Shown here piece after piece: positions 5,552 to 10,561 of a DNA stretch of 10,561 nucleotides. A program made the position numbers and the translations under genes. Origin of the DNA: Deltaproteobacteria bacterium (GTDB lineage: Bacteria > Myxococcota > B64-G9). Position 1 is the first letter of the stretch. Each line of letters begins with the position of its first letter. The notes beneath the pieces are model-generated. The model saw only the letters and a program-made list of their open reading frames with translations. It was not told the DNA's origin and did not search any database. The stretch is from the NCBI GenBank assembly GCA_003647095.1, contig QMME01000117.1, forward strand, positions 1-10,561, given 5' to 3'.

Positions 5552-7123
5552 ATGAGAAAGCTAATCGGCTGTGGGCTGGTGGTGGCCCTGGCCGGCATGC
5601 TCGCCTGCGGAGTCGGCACGGAGGACGGGCCCGGGCTGCAACTGGCCTTTGCCCGTCAGCCACTCGATGCTCCCTGCCCGGAACTGCCGGGCGAGCCTGG
5701 CTCTGCCCCGGTGCTGGACGCCGTGGAGCTGACCCTGCTGCGAGCTGACGGCACGGTGCACTTTCGCAAGCGGGTTTCTCCCGGCTCGGACGGCAAGGTG
5801 CGCGTGGGGGGCATTGCCGCCGGCGAGGATCTCACCCTGGAGGTGCGGGGACTGGTCTCCGGGCAGGTGGCCTGGTATGGCTCGGCCGCCCCGGTGAACA
5901 TTCGCCAGGGAGTCGATACCACGGTGGGAATCTTCCTGGCTGCCGTGGGCGACGTCTCCTGCGCCGCCCGGCCCTTGCAGGCGCCCCGGGCCTTCCTGGC
6001 GGCTGCCGGCCTGCCCGGCGGCCGGGTGCTGCTGGCCGGGGGGGTGGATCGTCTCCAGGCCGATGGCTGCGGGCCGGGTTGCGATGCCTGGCAGGCCACC
6101 GCGGCCGTGGACATGTACGATCCGGCCACCGGGATCATCTATCCCGTGGCCCGCCTCCACACTCCCCGGGCCCTGGCCTCGGCCACCCTGATGCCCGATG
6201 GCCGGGTGCTGGTGGTCGGCGGGGTGCGGCAACTCGGCCTGCAGGCCGGTTCCGGGATGTTTCTGCAGGTCGCTCCCGGCGACGTGCTGGCCAGCTTCGA
6301 GGTGTACCTGCCCGGCCCGGACGTGTGGATCGAAAAGACCATGCCCCAGGGAATGGTGCTGCACAGCGCTTCGCTGTTGCCCGACGGGCGGGTGCTGCTG
6401 GCCGGCGGAGGCACTGCCCCGGACGAGGAGCACGCTTCCAACTTCGCTTACCTGTACGATCCCGGCCTCGGCTCCGCCGGGGAGGTGGTCAAGGTCACCA
6501 GCGCCATGGCCACCCGGCGGCTGGGCCACGCGGCGGTGGTGACCGCCGCCGGCAAGGTGCTGCTCATCGGCGGTGCCATCTACCCCACCGCACCGCCGCT
6601 GGAGGAGTTCACTCCCTCGGCGGAAGGCGGGGTGTTTCTGGAGAAGCTCTCCAGCGGGCTTCCCGCCAACCTCATGTTCGCCGGGGCCGCCATCATTCCC
6701 CTGCGCCCCGACGAGGTCTTCGTGGCCGGAGGCCGCGTGTATGACGGGCAGGTTCTCCAGCCGCCGGTTACCGGCAACAGCCGGCTCATCCGCAGGATAT
6801 CCTCCGACGATGCCGAATGGCAGGAAGGCCCGGCCCTGGCCTCGCCCCGCTGGCTGGCGGGGATGGTGACGGCCGGGAGGGAACTGGTGCTGGCCGGGGG
6901 ATTCGGCGATGAACAGCTGACACCCAGCCGGGAAATAGAGGTCTTCGATCCCCAGGGCGAACTGGCCGCCGCCGGACAGACCAGCGTGGAACGGGCCGGT
7001 CATGCCGCCGTGCCGCTGGTGGGCGGGCAGGTGCTGCTGGCGGGGGGCCTGGGCCCCCAGGACGTGCTGCGTTCGGCGGAGCTGTTCACGCCGGCGGCGC
7101 TGGCGGGGGAGAGCGAACAATGA
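5552..7123 (+). CDS. Kelch-motif beta-propeller lipoprotein
   Basis: This 523-residue exported protein begins with a signal peptide (MRKLIGCGLVVALAG) and a lipobox-like MLAC. Cys19 is the likely lipid anchor, although Met at -3 is less usual than Leu. Residues about 50-135 form a beta-rich N-terminal domain (DAVELTLLRADGTV, LTLEVRGLVSG). From about 150 there are seven Kelch-type strands ending in GG: RVLLAGG (~158), RVLVVGG (~218), RVLLAGG (~280), KVLLIGG (~336), EVFVAGG (~388), ELVLAGG (~444) and QVLLAGG (~493). Spacing of about 50-62 residues implies one seven-bladed propeller. Such propellers usually mediate binding; no enzyme motif is seen. It overlaps the next gene by ATGA, so the two are co-translated. 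It could be outer-membrane attached, displayed or periplasmic; the sequence does not say which. Confidence 0.8.
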   Translation: MRKLIGCGLVVALAGMLACGVGTEDGPGLQLAFARQPLDAPCPELPGEPGSAPVLDAVELTLLRADGTVHFRKRVSPGSDGKVRVGGIAAGEDLTLEVRGLVSGQVAWYGSAAPVNIRQGVDTTVGIFLAAVGDVSCAARPLQAPRAFLAAAGLPGGRVLLAGGVDRLQADGCGPGCDAWQATAAVDMYDPATGIIYPVARLHTPRALASATLMPDGRVLVVGGVRQLGLQAGSGMFLQVAPGDVLASFEVYLPGPDVWIEKTMPQGMVLHSASLLPDGRVLLAGGGTAPDEEHASNFAYLYDPGLGSAGEVVKVTSAMATRRLGHAAVVTAAGKVLLIGGAIYPTAPPLEEFTPSAEGGVFLEKLSSGLPANLMFAGAAIIPLRPDEVFVAGGRVYDGQVLQPPVTGNSRLIRRISSDDAEWQEGPALASPRWLAGMVTAGRELVLAGGFGDEQLTPSREIEVFDPQGELAAAGQTSVERAGHAAVPLVGGQVLLAGGLGPQDVLRSAELFTPAALAGESEQ

Positions 7124-8619
7124 GAACCTTTGCCAGGTTCAGGGATCTGCTGCCGGCCGGGGTGCTTTTCCTGCTGGCGGCGTCCGGCCCGGCGGCCGCC
7201 CAGACGGTGGGTGCTTTCGCCTTCGGCCGGGGGGGGGCGGCGGCACGCCTGTCGGTCGACCTGCAGCATCGCTTGCGTGAACTGGTGGCCTCCACCGGTT
7301 CGCTGCAAGTGGCGGATCTGCTGGCGGTGTTGCAGCCGGGTGGCCTGCCGCGGAAGCAGCAGGCGGTGGAGGATGCCCGCCGCCTGGTGGCCCAGGGCAA
7401 GCAGCTGTACGAACAGCTGGAGTTGGAACAGGCGGTGGATGCCTTTTCCCTGGCCCTGAAGAAGTTCGAATTCGGCTATGCCTGGCTGGACAAGCAGGCC
7501 CAGCTGGTCGAGTGCCTGATCTACCTGGGGGCCACCAGCGTGCTGGTGGGTGAACCCGACAAGGCCGGGAAGTATTTCCTGCGCGCCCTCGACCTGCCCG
7601 GGCGCAAGACGCTCGACAGCAACCTGTTTCCGCCCAACATCCAGGAAGTGTTCGAGCAGGCCCGTTCCCGGTACCAGGCCGGGGCCGCGGAGAAGGTGGC
7701 CCTGGTGAGCGAACCCCTGGGGGCGGAGATCTACCTCGATGGCAAGTATGCCGGCGGTACCCCCCTGCAGCTTTCCGGCTTGCGTCCGGGTATTCACCTG
7801 GTGCGGGCGGAAAAGGACGGCTACCTGCCCTGGGGCGGACGCATCAACGTGGCCCGGGGACGCAAGCGTACCCTGCGTATGCGCCTGCGCAAGGCCAGCA
7901 AGCAGGGTCGCTTCTCCGTCCTGCTGCGGGCCCTGATCGGCAAGCTGGCGCGTGGTGAGCCGGCCCCGGCCGTCGGCCCGCTGGCCAGTTTCCTGGGGGC
8001 ACAGAAGGTGCTGCTGGTCTGGGCCGAGGGCAGCCGGGCGGCGCTGTCGCTCAAGGGCTGGGCCATCTCCGCCGACGGCGAGCACTTTGCCACCCGGGAA
8101 GGAATGGTGGATGCCACCAGCCCGGCCTACCAGCAGCAGGTGGATGACTTCCTGCGCCAGCTGGTGCAGCTCGAGCCGACATCCCCGGGCGAGGCGGAAG
8201 TCTCGGCCGCGGGGGAGGAGGGCCAGCAGCAGCAGGGCGAGGAACTCAGCCTGGGCCTGGACCTGTCCGAGGGCGGGGAGGAGAGCGCGGACCAGGCCGC
8301 GGAAAGCGAGACCGGCCAGCTGGAGACCACGGAGACGACTACTGCCGAGACGGAGACCGTTGCCACCGGGGCCGGCCCGGACAGCGAGGTTCCGGGGCAG
8401 GAGGAGCAGGCCCAGGGAGCCGAGCAAGTCGTCGAGCGTACCCCGGCCCGCCAACCGGAGCAGGAAAAGGCGGCGGCCGGCTGGTGGCCGGACGACTGGT
8501 ACAGCAAGTGGTGGTTCTGGACGGCGGTGGGAGTGGTGGCGGCCGGAGCCGCCACCGGCACCTACTTCCTGGTTTCCAGCGGTTCTTCCGGTGGCGGCCT
8601 AGTACTCGACCTGCACTGA
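7120..8619 (+). CDS. Exported, C-terminally anchored TPR-like/PEGA protein
   Basis: This 499-residue protein has a signal peptide ending near PAAA|Q (27/28). Next come a small alpha/beta region (28-73), a helical TPR-like section (about 82-190, including LYEQLELEQAVDAFSLALKKF) and a PEGA domain (about 192-256). The PEGA hallmarks are visible: SEPLGAEIYLDGKYAGGTPL, then LRPGIHLVRAEKDGY. A second alpha/beta region follows (about 280-350), then a long Glu/Gln/Thr-rich acidic, probably disordered stretch (353-450). One membrane helix lies near the end (WWFWTAVGVVAAGAATGTYFLV, about 464-485) with a short Gly/Ser tail. This predicts a mostly periplasmic protein tethered at its C-terminus. PEGA domains are linked to surface-layer or carbohydrate contact; the ligand is unknown. 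Its ATG lies inside the stop of the Kelch gene (ATGA), after a GGGGGAGAG ribosome site. Similar layouts are frequent in Myxococcota. Confidence 0.8.
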   Translation: MRTFARFRDLLPAGVLFLLAASGPAAAQTVGAFAFGRGGAAARLSVDLQHRLRELVASTGSLQVADLLAVLQPGGLPRKQQAVEDARRLVAQGKQLYEQLELEQAVDAFSLALKKFEFGYAWLDKQAQLVECLIYLGATSVLVGEPDKAGKYFLRALDLPGRKTLDSNLFPPNIQEVFEQARSRYQAGAAEKVALVSEPLGAEIYLDGKYAGGTPLQLSGLRPGIHLVRAEKDGYLPWGGRINVARGRKRTLRMRLRKASKQGRFSVLLRALIGKLARGEPAPAVGPLASFLGAQKVLLVWAEGSRAALSLKGWAISADGEHFATREGMVDATSPAYQQQVDDFLRQLVQLEPTSPGEAEVSAAGEEGQQQQGEELSLGLDLSEGGEESADQAAESETGQLETTETTTAETETVATGAGPDSEVPGQEEQAQGAEQVVERTPARQPEQEKAAAGWWPDDWYSKWWFWTAVGVVAAGAATGTYFLVSSGSSGGGLVLDLH

Positions 8620-8647
8620 AACCGGCAGACCCCTGGATGGTGCGGCA

Positions 8648-8660
8648 GCGCGGCCCGCGC
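8648..8660. terminator. G/C hairpin between convergent genes
   Basis: GCGCG-GCC-CGCGC can form a five-base-pair stem with a three-base loop, in the 53-bp gap between the stop codons of the PEGA gene (8619) and the kinase (8673). It is symmetrical and could slow RNA polymerase from both sides. No T tract follows on either strand, so an intrinsic terminator is not established. Confidence 0.25.
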
Positions 8661-8672
8661 GACGAACATCAC

Positions 8673-10561
8673 CTAGCGTGGTTGCCGCAGCACCACCCGC
8701 CTGATACGGCAGCGGGCGTTCTGGCAGGAGATGGCCGGGAATCCCCGGAAGCCGAGGGGAAAGCCGGCCAGCTCGTTTACCACCTCGACACCGTTCAAGC
8801 TGACCTGGATGCGCCCCTGCTCTATGCTCATCTGCAGCTGCCAGGAAGCGGGGGCGGCGGGTGCGGACTCGGGCAAGGGAAACTCGTGGTTGCCGCCTTC
8901 CATGCCCTCGCCGCGGCGCAGGAGGATGCCGGTGCGGCTGTCCTGCAGCGGCAGCAGCAGTTCCAGTCCCCGTCCCGCGGCGTCGAGAAACCCCAGGCCG
9001 GCCCGGTGGCTGATGGTCAAGGGCACCAGCAAGCGCGTACCGCCCAGGGCCTGGTCCAGGTAGTCCTGCATGGAAAGCGCCCTTTCCCCGACCTGGACCA
9101 CCGCCGGCCGGGCCTCGAGAGAGGTATCCAGGCGTACTCCCTCGGCCAGGTGGGGAGTCTTTCCGAACAGGGCCCGCGCTGGCACCTGGTTGACGGCGAA
9201 GCCGCGGGCCAGGGTGTCCTGGACCAGGCGGCCGCGCTTCTTCAGCCACACCCCTCCGAGCAGTTGCAGGGGTTGCGATTCCTGGCTGGAAGGCTGGAAG
9301 TCGAAGACGGTGGTGACTTCTCCGCCATTCCGTTCGATGCGGCTGGGCGAGAGATAGGTGAGCTGGCGCGGGTGCACCACCGCTACCGTCTGGTTGGCGC
9401 CGTTGCCGGTCAGGCGCAGGTCGCCGGGGTGGTCGCTCAGCCCCCGGTGCATCAACCACCACAGCCCGCCCAGTCCCGCCGCCAGCGCCAGGGCCAGGGC
9501 GGCTACCCACCAGGCCAGGCGGTTGGCCAGGGTACGGGTAAGCAGACGGCGCAGCCGCAGCGAGCGCGGGGCCCGCGACAGCGGCCGGGGTGAACTGCGG
9601 GGGCGGGTGGTCTCCGCCGAAACCGCCGCGCGGGTTGTGCTCTCCGCCCGGGCCGGGGGATTCTTCTCCTGCAGCCAGCTTTCCAGGGTGGCCGAGATCA
9701 GTTCGGCGTTTTGCGGGCGCTGCTGCGGCTCGACGTCGAGCATGCGCATGACCACCCGGTCGAGTCGCTCGTCGATACCCGGCCTGGTCTTGGAGGGCGG
9801 GCGAAAGCGGCCCACCGGCAGTTCCCCGGTGAGCATTTCGTAAAGCATTACCCCCAGGGAGTAGATGTCGGCCCGGTGATCGACGTGCTTGGCGTCCTGG
9901 CGCTGTTCGGGAGCCATGTAGTTGACGGTGCCCATGCTCACCTTGGTGCGGGTGAGTTCCCAGCGGCGATCGGGGGCGATGATGTTGGCCAGACCGAAAT
10001 CGGCCACCTTGAGCACGCCTTCCTCGCTGAAGAGCACGTTTTCCGGCTTCAGGTCACGGTGGATGACGGCACGCTTGTGAGCATGGGCCACGGCCCGGCA
10101 CAGGATGCAGAACAGCTGCACCGCCTCGCGGGTCTCCAGGCCGGCCTGCATCTTGTGCCGCAGGCTGGGCCCCCCAACGTACTCCATGACGAAATAGTAC
10201 AGGCCGCCGGCGCTGCCGCGGTCGAAGATGGCGGTGATGTTGGGATGATTCAGGGAGGCCAGCGCTCCCGATTCCTTCTCGAAGCGCCTGATGAAACTAT
10301 GATGCTTGGCCAGGTCCTCGTTGAGGATCTTGATGGCCACCCAGCGGTCCAGGGAGACCTGCCGGGCACGGTAGACCCGACCCATGCCGCCCTTGCCGAG
10401 CATCTCGTGGATCTCGAAGCCGGGAATGGACAGGCCTCCGGCAACCGGGGAGGTCTCGTCCGCCGCTGCCGCGGGACGCGGTGCCGGTGCCGGGGCCGGG
10501 GCCGGGCGGGCCGGGCGGGCGGCAGCCGCGGCTACCTGCCGTCCCACCCGGGCGGCGATGA
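8673..10561 (-). CDS. Transmembrane Ser/Thr kinase with lectin-like sensor domain, 5' partial
   Basis: This is a receptor Hanks-type kinase. The reading frame stays open to the window edge (I-A-A-R before a GTG at 10547), so the true start may lie outside; residue numbers here count from that GTG. An Ala/Pro-rich N-terminus (1-40) precedes the kinase domain (about 44-290). Its motifs are LGKGGMGRVY (50-59), Lys73 in AIK, Glu92, HRDLKPEN (163-170), DFG (183-185) and APE (212-214). It is a complete RD-type active site, unlike the kinase at 3831-5456. A Ser/Arg/Thr-rich linker (300-340) leads to one membrane helix (about 344-366, LAWWVAALALALAAGLGGLWWL). The C-terminal extracytoplasmic part (367-624) is beta-rich, ending WQLQMSIEQGRIQVSLNGVEVV and RCRIRRVVL. 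That recalls concanavalin-A-like/DUF1080-type jelly-roll domains (from memory), suggesting carbohydrate sensing. Two Cys (608, 613) could pair. It converges with the Kelch-PEGA operon. Confidence 0.88.
   Translation of the reverse strand, partial: IAARVGRQVAAAAARPARPAPAPAPAPRPAAAADETSPVAGGLSIPGFEIHEMLGKGGMGRVYRARQVSLDRWVAIKILNEDLAKHHSFIRRFEKESGALASLNHPNITAIFDRGSAGGLYYFVMEYVGGPSLRHKMQAGLETREAVQLFCILCRAVAHAHKRAVIHRDLKPENVLFSEEGVLKVADFGLANIIAPDRRWELTRTKVSMGTVNYMAPEQRQDAKHVDHRADIYSLGVMLYEMLTGELPVGRFRPPSKTRPGIDERLDRVVMRMLDVEPQQRPQNAELISATLESWLQEKNPPARAESTTRAAVSAETTRPRSSPRPLSRAPRSLRLRRLLTRTLANRLAWWVAALALALAAGLGGLWWLMHRGLSDHPGDLRLTGNGANQTVAVVHPRQLTYLSPSRIERNGGEVTTVFDFQPSSQESQPLQLLGGVWLKKRGRLVQDTLARGFAVNQVPARALFGKTPHLAEGVRLDTSLEARPAVVQVGERALSMQDYLDQALGGTRLLVPLTISHRAGLGFLDAAGRGLELLLPLQDSRTGILLRRGEGMEGGNHEFPLPESAPAAPASWQLQMSIEQGRIQVSLNGVEVVNELAGFPLGFRGFPAISCQNARCRIRRVVLRQPR

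Noticed and set aside
5561..7120. 519-codon minus-strand frame opposite the Kelch gene
   Set aside because: It is rich in His/Gln/Gly with no recognisable fold. The plus-strand frame has the lipobox and seven regular GG motifs, so this is a shadow.
7000..8454. 484-codon minus-strand frame opposite the PEGA gene
   Set aside because: It reads as a Leu/Gln/Gly-rich mirror of the PEGA coding sequence and crosses the Kelch-PEGA junction; it has no ribosome site or domain.
8620..8672. Small RNA or short gene between the convergent genes
   Set aside because: The gap is only 53 bp, with no promoter-like sequence or start signal beyond a G/C hairpin.
10440..10530. Ala/Pro codon repeats at the N-terminus of the right kinase as a tandem DNA repeat
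   Set aside because: The GCCGGxGCCGG pattern is short and irregular and explained by an Ala/Pro-rich linker in biased DNA; no unit repeats cleanly.
1..10561. CRISPR array, insertion sequence, integrase, tRNA or toxin-antitoxin pair
   Set aside because: No regularly spaced repeats, terminal inverted repeats, transposase motifs, cloverleaf-like sequences or small paired genes were seen on either strand.

Overview
The window is about two-thirds G+C, densely coded on both strands, and rich in cell-envelope genes. It carries two transmembrane Hanks-type serine/threonine kinases, a PEGA-domain protein, a Kelch-type lipoprotein, a Cys-rich lipoprotein and a clear sigma-54 promoter. This mix is typical of Myxococcota and related former Deltaproteobacteria. 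That is an inference from gene style; no marker gene or RNA gene is present, so the species cannot be named.

Layout. The left half (1-5456) is read on the minus strand. In transcription order it holds: a receptor kinase with a non-RD catalytic loop (5456-3831); a Cys-rich secreted lipoprotein (3775-2240) with its own promoter overlapping the kinase stop codon; a TrmB-family regulator with a GTG start 3 nt after the lipoprotein stop (2236-1415); a 205-bp regulatory gap; an outer-membrane beta-barrel-like protein (1209-166); and the first codons of another gene cut by the window edge (19-1). The right half starts from a short divergent promoter region (5457-5551). Two plus-strand genes overlap by ATGA: a seven-motif Kelch lipoprotein (5552-7123) and a PEGA protein with a signal peptide and a C-terminal membrane anchor (7120-8619). 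A second receptor kinase (10561-8673, 5' end probably outside the window) converges on this pair.

Regulation. The most informative non-coding stretch is 1210-1414. It has a consensus-quality sigma-54 element (TGGCACG-N4-TTGC, minus strand, 1263-1249) about 28 nt upstream of the expected leader start of the beta-barrel gene. Two inverted repeats (1340-1378 and 1380-1399) lie about 120 and 150 bp upstream of the predicted start of transcription, the distance typical of enhancer-binding-protein sites. Sigma-70-like promoters can be proposed for the edge gene (TTGACA-N17-TATCTT), the Cys-rich lipoprotein (TTGACA-N17-TACTAA with a palindrome in the spacer) and the left kinase (TTGACG-N17-AAAGAT, predicting a leaderless mRNA).

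How the genes might work together (inference). Every protein except the TrmB-like regulator is predicted to be membrane-bound, lipid-anchored or exported. The locus looks like an envelope sensing and response region: kinases read extracytoplasmic conditions through PEGA-like and lectin-like C-terminal domains, and the TrmB-like protein and/or an unseen sigma-54 activator controls exported proteins. I found no CRISPR array, insertion sequence, tRNA, rRNA or known defence system. No gene-free stretch exceeds about 205 bp.
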